This document shows, in pieces, positions 28,326 through 36,114 of a stretch of DNA of 64,000 nt. The position numbers and the translations under genes were made by a program. Positions within the stretch are counted from its first letter, which is position 1; every line of letters begins with the position of its first letter. A model generated the notes under the pieces. That model was not told the origin of the DNA. It saw nothing but the letters and a program-made list of their open reading frames with translations, and did no database searches. Origin of the DNA: Oceanipulchritudo sp049975345 (GTDB taxonomy: Bacteria; Verrucomicrobiota; Verrucomicrobiia; Opitutales; Oceanipulchritudinaceae); contig JBNGDP010000006.1 of NCBI GenBank assembly GCA_049975345.1, forward strand, positions 6,393 through 70,392. Direction: 5' to 3'.

Positions 28326-28670
28326 TCCCTCAGGCGTCTGGATCAGGGCCGCCAGTTTGCCCCTCGTCTCCGCGAGCGGGAGGGCTGGTGCTTTTTCCGC
28401 GAATCGGGCCTTCCGGCTCTTCCAATCCAGGCATTTTACCTGGTCGGCGAGGACCGACCCCCGCACGGCTTTTCCAGTAATTTCCACTTCAAAGGGATAG
28501 CCCTTCTTCTGTGTGGTAACCGGACAACACAGGGCCAGACCGGTTTTTCGGTTGTACTCTTTCGGGCTGAGGACCAGCGCCGGTCGGTCACCCGCCTGTT
28601 CATGTCCCGCCTGGGGATTGAATTCCAGCCAGATCAGGTCGCCCGCTGAGGGAACATACCCGCTCACCAC
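28320..28670 (-). CDS. mazF: MazF-family mRNA interferase toxin
   Basis: The 116-residue product matches MazF/PemK toxins in length and motifs. GDLIWLEFNPQAGHEQAGDRP at the N-terminus has the conserved Gly and RP(A/V)LVLS turn. CPVTTQKKGYPFEVEI has the Thr of the active-site strand, and SVLADQVKCLDWKSRKA is the conserved QV(R/K)xxD block. Such toxins cut single-stranded RNA at short sequence motifs. The start is one of two adjacent GTG codons (28668-28670 or 28665-28667) and overlaps the stop of the antitoxin gene, implying translational coupling as in other mazEF operons. Confidence 0.92.
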   Translation of the reverse strand: MVSGYVPSAGDLIWLEFNPQAGHEQAGDRPALVLSPKEYNRKTGLALCCPVTTQKKGYPFEVEITGKAVRGSVLADQVKCLDWKSRKARFAEKAPALPLAETRGKLAALIQTPEGG

Positions 28671-28903
28671 GCCTCCTTGCCCGTCGGTTTCCCTGCTCCT
28701 ATTTCGCCGTGCAGGTTTTCCGGGCGGATCCCCTCCAGAAGTTTTTCCAGCCGGTATTGCCTATGGAGCGGCTCCAGCAGCAGCTTCCCGTCCGCTTCGC
28801 GCAACTCCACTTCGGTTCCATCCTCCAAGGAGAGGCTCTTCGTCAGCGCCTTCGGAAGACGCACCCCGAGGCTGTTGCCCCATTTCGCCACACGTGTCCG
28901 CAT
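28664..28903 (-). CDS. mazE: MazE-family antitoxin
   Basis: The 79-residue product starts MRTRVAKWGNSLGVRLPKAL, the AbrB/MazE swapped-hairpin DNA-binding motif. The C-terminal tail (EKLLEGIRPENLHGEI) is the expected toxin-neutralising segment. I chose the ATG at 28901-28903; the frame runs further upstream but those residues do not fit the family. The antitoxin precedes the toxin and overlaps it by a few bases. MazE-MazF complexes normally repress their own promoter, and the AT-rich stretch just upstream (tatacaatgtatatatg) is a plausible promoter or operator. Confidence 0.92.
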   Translation of the reverse strand: MRTRVAKWGNSLGVRLPKALTKSLSLEDGTEVELREADGKLLLEPLHRQYRLEKLLEGIRPENLHGEIGAGKPTGKEAW

Positions 28904-29005
28904 GCTATACAATGTATATATGCGGATCCGGCGGTCAATTCCTTTTGTTTCCAGTTGCATGCCCCCATCCTGGCAGGTGCCGGGAATGGAGGCCAAGCGG
29001 GCTCT

Positions 29006-29152
29006 CTACCTGAAATTGACCATGAGGCGGAGGAGCTGGTGTGGCTCGGAGGGTAGGGGGGTGTTCGGCTGGAAGGTGGCCTTCCCGAGGAAGGCATCCG
29101 CGTCGAGGACGGTGGCGGAGACCTCGCTGCTGGACGGGACTACAAACCGAGC
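29006..29152 (-). pseudogene. Possible 3' remnant of a lost gene
   Basis: In the 236-bp gap between mazE and the sulfatase, one minus-strand frame reads like real protein (SATVLDADAFLGKATFQP... LLRLMVNFR) before a stop at 29006. It has no start codon of its own outside the sulfatase gene. It may be the C-terminus of a deleted gene. The evidence is only the coding-like composition, so confidence is low. Confidence 0.25.
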
Positions 29153-30633
29153 CGCGTGAATTGCTCGGGTGGGGCATCGACCGCCTTGAGCTGTGCGCAA
29201 AGAGCCTCGCGGAGGCGGGCCTCCACCTCGGGATCGGAAACTGGATGCAACTGCCCGGGATCGGATTCAAGGTCAAAGAGCAGGGTTCGCGCGCGGTCCG
29301 GATGCTGTTTTTTTGGATCGCGTCTTTCGCAAGGGACCTGGACGGGACGGACGCCTTTCATGAAGGAGAACGGCTCGGCCAGTTCGTGGTTCTGCAATTC
29401 ATCGGGAGCAAAGGCCTCCCGCATGTGGGCGGGCATGAGGGTGTACTCGTGCAAGGGCTGGTTTCCCGGTTCGGCTGGCCCGCGCATGTAAACATAACGA
29501 CCGTCGGAGATGTTCACCTGGGCACCGAACATGCCGAAAATGGCCGTATCCCGGACCGGTTCGTCCCTCTCAAGGACCGGTTTCAGGCTCTTTCCGGTCA
29601 TCCGGGCGGTCGGTTTCAGTCCGAAGAAGTCCAAAAGAGTGGGGCCCAGGTCAATGGCCGGCTGGACGATGGACTGGCGGGATTCGCCCTTTATCCCGCT
29701 GCGCGGATCCCAGAGGAAAAACGGGGTGCGGGCGATCTCCTCATAGAAGGGAAGCCAGCATTTTGCCCAGCAGTCATGCTCGCCCAGGCAGAAGCCGTGG
29801 TCGGTCCAGAGGATGAGCATGGTGTCCTCCCACAGGTTCAATTCGTCCATCAGGTCGATGACCTTCCCCACATGGCTGTCACAGAGGGTCACAAGAGCGG
29901 CGTAATTGTGCCGCATCAACTCGACCTCCCCGGGGGTCTCCTTGACGGTTTCGTAGCCCGGCCAGTCCCAGAGCAGCTCCCGGCTTTTCTCGTACAGTTC
30001 GGCGTACATCTTCTTGTGCTCGGGGAGGGTGAAGAAGGGCTCATGCGGGTCAAAGGTCTCAACCTGGACAAACCAGTTGTCCCGATCCGCATGGCGGCGG
30101 ATAAAATCCATCCCGTTGCCGAAGGTTTGGGCGATGGGAAGGTCGGATTCCTGCCTCACCTGAAGGCGGTTGACCCGGTCCATGGCGTGCCAGCGGTCCG
30201 TTGCGGCGTTGCGGCCCCGAGCCACCTGTTCCGGTTCCGGCGGGGGAACCATGCCGTGGTACGGGTCCCCCTCCTGTCCGCGAACCATGGCGTGGGTGGA
30301 GTACTTGGTCAGGTAATTGCCCCCGGCCCCTTCCTCCCAGTAATGCTGGTGGTCGGTGACAATGTGGCAATGTACGCCCGCCTCCTTGAGCATTTCCGGG
30401 ACGGAATCGTCCCAGGGTTCCAGCGGGCCCCAGGATCGGTGCAGGAAATTGGGGCGCCCCGTGTGGAGATCGCGCCGGGCGGGCATGCAGGGCATCGAGC
30501 AGACGTAACTGGTGTCGAAGCGGACAGTCCGCTCCGCAAGGCGCTTGAAGTTCGGCGTGACCGTCCAGTCACAGCCATAGGTGCTCAACATGTGCCGGTT
30601 GAGCGAATCGAACATGAGCATGACGGCTTTCAT
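29140..30633 (-). CDS. Sulfatase, CxPAR type
   Basis: The product is a 497-residue sulfatase from ATG 30633; the GTG at 30645 is an alternative start adding four residues. The formylglycine site is C49-M-P-A-R53, the Ala variant of the CxP(S/A)R code, with a second Cys at 45 in CSMPCMPAR. FDSLNRHMLSTYG opens the chain, and the usual first DD is replaced by a single FDS-type Asp. WTDHGFCLGEHD near 256 carries the DH metal-binding pair. This subgroup resembles heparan/N-sulfoglucosamine-type or choline-sulfatase-like members. There is no signal peptide. It is separated from the glycan genes by leuB-mazEF and from the signalling genes by 74 bp. Confidence 0.92.
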   Translation of the reverse strand: MKAVMLMFDSLNRHMLSTYGCDWTVTPNFKRLAERTVRFDTSYVCSMPCMPARRDLHTGRPNFLHRSWGPLEPWDDSVPEMLKEAGVHCHIVTDHQHYWEEGAGGNYLTKYSTHAMVRGQEGDPYHGMVPPPEPEQVARGRNAATDRWHAMDRVNRLQVRQESDLPIAQTFGNGMDFIRRHADRDNWFVQVETFDPHEPFFTLPEHKKMYAELYEKSRELLWDWPGYETVKETPGEVELMRHNYAALVTLCDSHVGKVIDLMDELNLWEDTMLILWTDHGFCLGEHDCWAKCWLPFYEEIARTPFFLWDPRSGIKGESRQSIVQPAIDLGPTLLDFFGLKPTARMTGKSLKPVLERDEPVRDTAIFGMFGAQVNISDGRYVYMRGPAEPGNQPLHEYTLMPAHMREAFAPDELQNHELAEPFSFMKGVRPVQVPCERRDPKKQHPDRARTLLFDLESDPGQLHPVSDPEVEARLREALCAQLKAVDAPPEQFTRLGL

Positions 30634-30707
30634 CGGAAAGCCCACACTCTAGGTCCCGGAAAAGAAATGAAAAGAAAGAACTTGGATCCCCCCCCGGCCC
30701 GGCTGTC

Positions 30708-31100
30708 TCAGCCGGCGGCCGCCGGTTGGCGCACCCGCGGGCCCAGGAGGTTCAGGCAATAGCTCTGGAACTCCCTGCGTAGCGGTTTTGGGAATACATG
30801 ATCAAACCCGACCCCCATCGTTTCCCGCTCGATTTCCGGGGACGGGTAGGAGGTGATCAGGATCCGGTGCGAGGGGTTGAAGCCGTATTCCCCGGAAAGG
30901 ATCTCGAAGGCCCGGGCCCCCGTGAAGCGTTCGCCAAGGTGGTAGTCGCAGAGGAAGAGGTCCGCGTCATGCTCCTTGACCGCCCGGATCGCCGCGTCGA
31001 GGTTCGCGCAGGAGATCACCTCGTAGCGTTTCTTCAGCAGGTGCTCGACAAGGCGGAGCGAGAGGGGATCGTCATCCAGGCATATGGCTTTGTCTTTCAT
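30708..31100 (-). CDS. Stand-alone response-regulator receiver domain
   Basis: The 130-residue protein from ATG 31100, which has a ggag Shine-Dalgarno-like sequence upstream, is a single receiver domain: KAICLDDDPLSLRLVEHLL with the acidic pocket, LFLCDYHLGE with the phosphorylatable Asp near residue 56, ITSYPS with the Thr/Ser switch position, and FPKPLRR with the conserved Lys. It has no output domain, so it may be a phosphorelay intermediate or act by protein contact. It lies 168 bp downstream of the YcaO gene on the same strand and faces the hybrid kinase system. An upstream in-frame ATG at 31202 would add 34 residues but lacks support. Confidence 0.85.
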   Translation of the reverse strand: MKDKAICLDDDPLSLRLVEHLLKKRYEVISCANLDAAIRAVKEHDADLFLCDYHLGERFTGARAFEILSGEYGFNPSHRILITSYPSPEIERETMGVGFDHVFPKPLRREFQSYCLNLLGPRVRQPAAAG

Positions 31101-31268
31101 GGGGACACTCCTTTTCCGGACAAAGGCCGTGCGTTCAACGACCCTGCTGCTGATGAGGTTGGACATGAACGGGAAGTTGCAGGTGCTTTCGTGCGTGCTC
31201 ATTGTTCCGGTGCTTGTAAGAGGGGGGATTATGGAAGCTGGCTTGCCTGTGATGGCCGTGCTTGCGGA
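31101..31268. other. Non-coding gap between receiver and YcaO genes
   Basis: I see no terminator hairpin and no convincing small gene in these 168 bp. The receiver frame stays open back to 31202, where an ATG would add a Ser/Thr/Cys-containing stretch. The gap may hold a promoter for the receiver gene or be an untranslated part of one transcript. Confidence 0.3.
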
Positions 31269-32249
31269 TCAGGCCACAAACCGGCGCTGCCGGTACTTGA
31301 TCGGGAACGGTTCAAGGGCGTAGCGCCAGACGTGGGTGTACTTGCTCCAGGGTCCCTTGACGGGACCGTCGTAGATCACTTTCGGTTCCCGTTCCGGCAG
31401 CCATGGGCGGCTGGCCAGGCGGTCCTTGACCATGGCGAAACCTTCCGCGGAGGAGAACTCGAGAAGGCTCTGTTCCGTCTCGAGGACCGGCCGGTTGCGC
31501 ACCCTGGGCGGGGTCGCGTCGCGCCGCTCGAGAATGGTCTCGGTGCGGCAGGCTTCCAGTTGCGCCTTCAATTCCGCCTCCTCCGGTGTCGTGCCGGAGC
31601 CGATACCGTAGGCCGCCACGTAACTGTTCAAATCCAGGTGCCGGATCGCGAGGGCGATGTATCCCTCGAAGGCCGGTTGGTTGATGAAGACAATGGTGGC
31701 GTCTTCGCGGTTGATGATCCAGTGGTTGAGCGTGCCTGCCCACCACGCGTCCACGCTGTAGTATTCAAAGGCCTCGGCCATCGCCACCCTGCGCGCCGTT
31801 CCGGGAAAGACGCTCGGGAACGCCGCCATCCCCTTGGTGCTTGGGGAGTACGGATACCCGTAGAGGACCGCATCGGGGCCGGCGCTGGTCTCCGTGAAGG
31901 CCCAGCGCTCGAGGGCCTCGGATATGGCCTTGGCACGCGCTTCCAGGCGGGTTTTGGCCATGCCGGATCCGTCCGCCGGATGGAAGAGGCAGAGGTCCCT
32001 TCCCAGCGGATGCTGGAACTCCTCCTGCAGCGTGGCCCGGCTGAGCTGCCAGGTCTCGCCCAGGTATTCGGTGTGCCCATATTCCAGCTTGGCGATCGGA
32101 CCGCCCTCCTCGGCAACCATCGCATAGCGGATCGGCGAAAGGTTCAGGAAGAATCGCTTCGCAAAACGGGCCCGCTTGAGAAACCATTCCGGCGCCCCGT
32201 TGAGGTCGTACGGAAGGGGAAGGGTCGTGGCTTGCGTGAGGGTGGTCAT
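31269..32249 (-). CDS. YcaO-domain enzyme, stand-alone
   Basis: The 326-residue product carries the three hallmark blocks of YcaO ATP-dependent cyclodehydratase/thioamidation proteins in order. GMAKTRLEARAKAISEALER (residues 96-115) has the ExxER ATP-binding motif. RRVAMAEAFEYYSVDAWWAG (153-172) matches the second acidic-helix/WW block. YGIGSGTTPEEAELKAQLEA (214-233) matches the GxGxxxxxExA...E block. YcaO enzymes activate backbone amides with ATP to make azolines, thioamides or amidines. No E1-like, TfuA or dehydrogenase partner is nearby. The gene lies 54 bp downstream of a 54-codon peptide gene on the same strand, which makes that peptide the obvious candidate substrate. There is no signal peptide. 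Confidence 0.85.
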   Translation of the reverse strand: MTTLTQATTLPLPYDLNGAPEWFLKRARFAKRFFLNLSPIRYAMVAEEGGPIAKLEYGHTEYLGETWQLSRATLQEEFQHPLGRDLCLFHPADGSGMAKTRLEARAKAISEALERWAFTETSAGPDAVLYGYPYSPSTKGMAAFPSVFPGTARRVAMAEAFEYYSVDAWWAGTLNHWIINREDATIVFINQPAFEGYIALAIRHLDLNSYVAAYGIGSGTTPEEAELKAQLEACRTETILERRDATPPRVRNRPVLETEQSLLEFSSAEGFAMVKDRLASRPWLPEREPKVIYDGPVKGPWSKYTHVWRYALEPFPIKYRQRRFVA

Positions 32250-32303
32250 GGTTCGGCCTTTGTTGGTGGTTTCAGGTTATACGTGTTCGTAGATGATGAT
32301 GGA

Positions 32304-32468
32304 TTATTTGTTGAACAGGCAGTAAATGGTCATGATGAGCGAGCCGGTGTCCTTGGCGTTCATGTCCGGAATCGCCTTTTTACTGATTATTTCTGCTTGT
32401 GATGTGAGCCCCACTACGGCTAGTACTGTAGCCACTGCGAGGAGTAGGATGCGTTTCATGTTTTTCAT
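32304..32468 (-). CDS. Small exported peptide, candidate YcaO substrate (54 aa)
   Basis: Reading the minus strand from the ATG at 32466-32468 to TAA at 32304-32306 gives a 54-residue peptide. It starts MKNMKRILLL, continues with a hydrophobic Ala/Val/Leu core, and has a signal-peptidase-like site at LTSQA|EIISKK. The predicted mature 29-mer contains KAIPDMNAKD and ends TGSLIMTIYCLFNK, with Thr41, Ser43, Thr47 and Cys50 as possible modification sites and one Cys only. An aagg sequence lies upstream. The next gene (YcaO) begins 54 bp downstream. The gene is real if the textbook signal peptide is not chance; its being a YcaO substrate or a signal is inference. Confidence 0.6.
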   Translation of the reverse strand: MKNMKRILLLAVATVLAVVGLTSQAEIISKKAIPDMNAKDTGSLIMTIYCLFNK

Positions 32469-32484
32469 AGGGCTGCCTTTTTAC

Positions 32485-35400
32485 ATGAAATTGAAAATGT
32501 TGTCTTCCCCTAAAATTCCACAGTTCTTATTGCTCCTTGGATTAAATTTTATCAACGCCTTGAATGGATCCGTTTCCGCGGCCCCCCCGTACCGTTTCGC
32601 GGACAAGCCGGAGCGGCTGCCCTCCCGGGAATTTTACGATATCCTTAAAGTCGGTGATGAATACTGGCTTGCGGGGGAGCAGTTGAGCATTGTGGACGGG
32701 GACGGAAACACCCGGATTCTCCGGGATGCACGGACATTGGCCCTTTTGTACGATCCGGAAGCCCGGGCGGTCTGGTTTGCCGGGTCGGGGGAACTCGGGT
32801 TTATCAAAAATCCGTCAAGCCCGTCCGTGGCCGTGCCCATCAAGGAGGACTTCATCTGGGACCTGTTCCTGAAGAATGGAAAAATCTGGTACTTTGGATC
32901 CGGCGGGTACGGTTGGGTGGATGCGCTCGATATTCACAACGGAAATTTCACTACCCTGGATTTTTCTCCCAGGCCTTATGTTTCGGATCCGGGACCGGAT
33001 TATCCTGATATTCTCGTGGGGACTTCGAAAGGGCTGTACGGGGTTTCAGAATCCGGATGCTCGCGGGTTCTTTCCTTTGACGCCACCGGTGGGGAATATG
33101 TTGTCTGGGCTTTGCGTGTGGGAAGTGACGTATTGCTGGGAACTCCCGACGAGATATACCGGTGGACAGGCCTTTCCGGGGATTCGCCAGTGATCGTAGA
33201 ATCGAACTACAACCGTTTCTTCAGGCAAGGCATCAACAACTTCGTTCCGTATCCGGTAGAAATGGTCATAACGGATTTTCCGTACGGCCTTGTCTTCCTG
33301 GACAAGGGGACCCTTGAGGTTGATTCCATCGCCCGGGCGGAAAGCGGGTTGCGGATCGGGGACGTGTACAAGGTCAGGGACGGCGGCAATGGAGAAGTTC
33401 TGGTTTTGGGGAAAGAGGGGATAGCCAGTCTTTCGATGAAGGAGGAGTCGCGTTTCTTCCCGGATGAAACGGTGTTTGAGGGAAAGGACTACCGGGGCTC
33501 GATCCTTCACGGGGGCAGCCTCTTCAGCATACACGAGGACCTTCTTGTTGAACTGAACGGGGACGGCTTTGTGAAACACCGGCTTCCGAGGACGGCCTAT
33601 TGGATCGATGCGGACTCATCCGGTGCGATTGTCTTTGGCGCCCTGAACGACTTCAACCGGCTGAGCGACGGGGAGGTGGTTTCCTCGGACCTGGGCAGTC
33701 CTGTCCACGAAATCCACTGGGGCCACAAGTTCGCCTATGCCACGGCCACGGACGGGCTCTACGAGATCAAGGAAAACCTCCGGCTCGGGGAAATCCATGA
33801 ATCGGACAGCAAGCTGGAGCTGCTCGGGGAATTCAGGGGGGATCTCTTTGTCCTTGAAGCGGAGGACCGCATCCTGCGGTTCACGCCGCTTGCGGAGGGA
33901 TTCGCGGGGACAGTCCTGGATGTCCGTCCGCCCCCGGATTTCCGGTCCTCGGCGGTTGGCGCGGAGGGCATCTACCTCTCGACGGGGAGCGGCTTGTATT
34001 TGCTGGACGGCGACAGGCTGCGGAGACTGCCGCTGGAGGCCGACTGGGAAGTGGCCGCCCTCGGGGCGGGCGCAGGGAAGGCCTATGCGGCGCTGCGCAA
34101 CCCGGCGAACGGGGAATGGGCGGTCTCGGAATACGGCGCCGGCCGGCCCGTCATGCTGGCGGTGCCGCACAAGGATAAACTTGGCGATCCACTGGACCTT
34201 CTTTGCGACGGGGAGCGCCTGGTGCTCGTTGGCACCGACGGGGCTGGGTGGTACCCGGTCGGGGAGTTGCAGCCCGTGGCGGTTCCGGAAGTCAGCTTCG
34301 ACCTGCTCTTCCAGGACAAGCGGGTGGAGGACCGGACCATTCCCCACGGGATGCATTACATTGACTTGAAGGTGAACACCAGAGGCCCGGACATCCCAAG
34401 CATCGTGCAGTACCGGATCAACGAGCAGCGCTGGACCAACTTCAACCCGCAGTATCCCTCCCTTCCTTTTACCGGGCACGGGAGTTTCACGGTGGAGTTG
34501 CGGGCGGTGCATCCCAACCGCAACGCCTCGCCGGTGGAAGTGGTGCAGTTTGGAATCGCTCCCCCATGGTACATGGATCCCCGGTACCAGGTGGGGCTTT
34601 TGTTGCTGGCGGTTGCCCTGGCCATTCTCGGCACATGGGGGTTCAACTACCTGAAATCGCGGGAAATAAAACGCCGGAACCTCTGGCTGGAAAGCGAGGT
34701 GAAGAAGCAGACCCGGGAACTGGAGGCGGCGAACGCGGCACGGACCAATTTCCTGGCCGGCCTTTCACACGACATCCGCAATCCCTTGAACGGGGTGTTG
34801 ATGATCGCGGAAACCCTTGCCAGGCATCCCCCCTCCAGCGCGGAAGACCCGCGCCTCAAGGACCTTACCGAGTACGGGACGATGGTTGACCGCATGCTCG
34901 GGGACATTCTCGAGTTTTCCGCCATTGACCAGAAGAGCCTGCCCCTGAGCTTCGTGGCCACCTCGGTTAAGGACATCATCACCACTTCTGTGAAGCAGAA
35001 CCAGTTCAGCATCCAGAGGGAGATGGTCATCCTCAAGGAGGCCATCGATGAGCGCCTCCGGGATGTCGTCATCCGGACGGATCCCAACGCCATGATCAAG
35101 ATCCTCGGAAATCTTCTCATCAACGCCCTCGAATATTCCGAGTCCGAGCACATCGAGATCGGGGCCAGCTGCATCGAGTTGTCAGACACCGAGGTCGTGA
35201 TCGAACTGTACGTGGCGGACTGGGGGATCGGCATCGATGAGTCGGAAAAGGAACTTGTCTTCGACCGGTTTTACCGCGGGGAGAGTGGAATCGAGAGCGG
35301 TAAGCACGGGACCGGTCTGGGCCTTTCCATCTGCCTGGATATGGCCCATGCCATCGGGTGTGAGCTGGTGCTTGAAGAGAACGAGCCCGCCGGTTGCCGC

Positions 35401-36114
35401 TTTGTCTTGAAGGGCAAGTTTGAGCGGGCCGAGGATGCGGCCGAGCTGGACAAGGAGGCCGTGCTCGCTTCCCTCGAAGGAAAGGAAATCCTCGTCGTGG
35501 ACGATTTGCACTACAACCGGCAGTCCGTCGTGGAGTTTTTCGAGGCCATCGGCTGCAAATGCGAAGAAGCCGATAACGGTTCCCAGGCATTGGAGATGCT
35601 GGATGCGAAGCGGTATCACCTGGCCCTGCTGGATTGGGATCTGCCGGGCTTGACGGGGCCGGAAATCGCCCGGCGCCACCGCAAGCACGCTCCCGATGAC
35701 CCGGTCCTCCTCATCGCCGTGACCGCGTATACCGACGACGCCAAAAAGCGCGAAAGCGAGGAGGCCGGGATGAACGGATACATCAGCAAACCCTTGACGG
35801 CCACCCGTCTGGCCTACTGCCTGGCCAATATCCAGGAATGGGTGCCGAAAAGGAAAAGGCCGCCCGATCTGGTTGACCCGGACAAGGTCCAGGGGGAAAT
35901 TTACAAACTTATCGGGGATTGCGTGAAATTCGCCGAGCATTATGAATGGGAAAACCTGCGGAGGTGCGCGCATCACTTGACGGGCATGGCAATGATCCGG
36001 AATAATAGGGACATGCAGCGGGTATGTCGTGATCTTCAGGTCTCCGCTTCCGAACAGAACATGGAGGAAGCCCAGCTGGGATTGCTTGAACTGCAGAAGT
36101 GGAGGAAGCGGTGA
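32485..36114 (+). CDS. Hybrid sensor histidine kinase (periplasmic sensor, Y_Y_Y-like, HisKA, HATPase, receiver, Hpt)
   Basis: The product is about 1209 residues. A signal peptide (about 1-32) leads into roughly 560 periplasmic residues of repeated W/G-rich strands typical of a beta-propeller sensor. A Y_Y_Y-like domain follows (YIDLKVNTRG to VVQFGIAPPWY, about 622-696), then a membrane helix (VGLLLLAVALAILGTWGF, about 702-719) and a coiled linker. HisKA has His 762 in GLSHDIRNPLNG. HATPase shows NLLINALEYSE, DWGIGIDESE and GLGLSICLDMA. The receiver has ILVVDD and LLDWDLPG (Asp near 1050), and the C-terminal Hpt has CAHHLTGMAMI (His near 1162). Its stop overlaps the next regulator gene as GTGA. 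Start 32485 is 16 bp from the divergent peptide gene; ATG 32497 is an alternative. Confidence 0.92.
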   Translation: MKLKMLSSPKIPQFLLLLGLNFINALNGSVSAAPPYRFADKPERLPSREFYDILKVGDEYWLAGEQLSIVDGDGNTRILRDARTLALLYDPEARAVWFAGSGELGFIKNPSSPSVAVPIKEDFIWDLFLKNGKIWYFGSGGYGWVDALDIHNGNFTTLDFSPRPYVSDPGPDYPDILVGTSKGLYGVSESGCSRVLSFDATGGEYVVWALRVGSDVLLGTPDEIYRWTGLSGDSPVIVESNYNRFFRQGINNFVPYPVEMVITDFPYGLVFLDKGTLEVDSIARAESGLRIGDVYKVRDGGNGEVLVLGKEGIASLSMKEESRFFPDETVFEGKDYRGSILHGGSLFSIHEDLLVELNGDGFVKHRLPRTAYWIDADSSGAIVFGALNDFNRLSDGEVVSSDLGSPVHEIHWGHKFAYATATDGLYEIKENLRLGEIHESDSKLELLGEFRGDLFVLEAEDRILRFTPLAEGFAGTVLDVRPPPDFRSSAVGAEGIYLSTGSGLYLLDGDRLRRLPLEADWEVAALGAGAGKAYAALRNPANGEWAVSEYGAGRPVMLAVPHKDKLGDPLDLLCDGERLVLVGTDGAGWYPVGELQPVAVPEVSFDLLFQDKRVEDRTIPHGMHYIDLKVNTRGPDIPSIVQYRINEQRWTNFNPQYPSLPFTGHGSFTVELRAVHPNRNASPVEVVQFGIAPPWYMDPRYQVGLLLLAVALAILGTWGFNYLKSREIKRRNLWLESEVKKQTRELEAANAARTNFLAGLSHDIRNPLNGVLMIAETLARHPPSSAEDPRLKDLTEYGTMVDRMLGDILEFSAIDQKSLPLSFVATSVKDIITTSVKQNQFSIQREMVILKEAIDERLRDVVIRTDPNAMIKILGNLLINALEYSESEHIEIGASCIELSDTEVVIELYVADWGIGIDESEKELVFDRFYRGESGIESGKHGTGLGLSICLDMAHAIGCELVLEENEPAGCRFVLKGKFERAEDAAELDKEAVLASLEGKEILVVDDLHYNRQSVVEFFEAIGCKCEEADNGSQALEMLDAKRYHLALLDWDLPGLTGPEIARRHRKHAPDDPVLLIAVTAYTDDAKKRESEEAGMNGYISKPLTATRLAYCLANIQEWVPKRKRPPDLVDPDKVQGEIYKLIGDCVKFAEHYEWENLRRCAHHLTGMAMIRNNRDMQRVCRDLQVSASEQNMEEAQLGLLELQKWRKR

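Noticed and set aside
31101..31202. Upstream start for the receiver adding 34 residues rich in Ser, Thr and Cys (a second possible peptide)
   Set aside because: No signal peptide, no separate stop before the receiver, and the ATG at 31100 has a good Shine-Dalgarno sequence.
32326..32484. N-terminal extension of the hybrid kinase from the in-frame ATG at 32326, with a lipobox-like ISAC
   Set aside because: The translation gives three hydrophobic stretches in a row before the sensor, and the opposite strand carries a better small gene (signal peptide plus short tail). The kinase signal peptide at 32485-32580 suffices.
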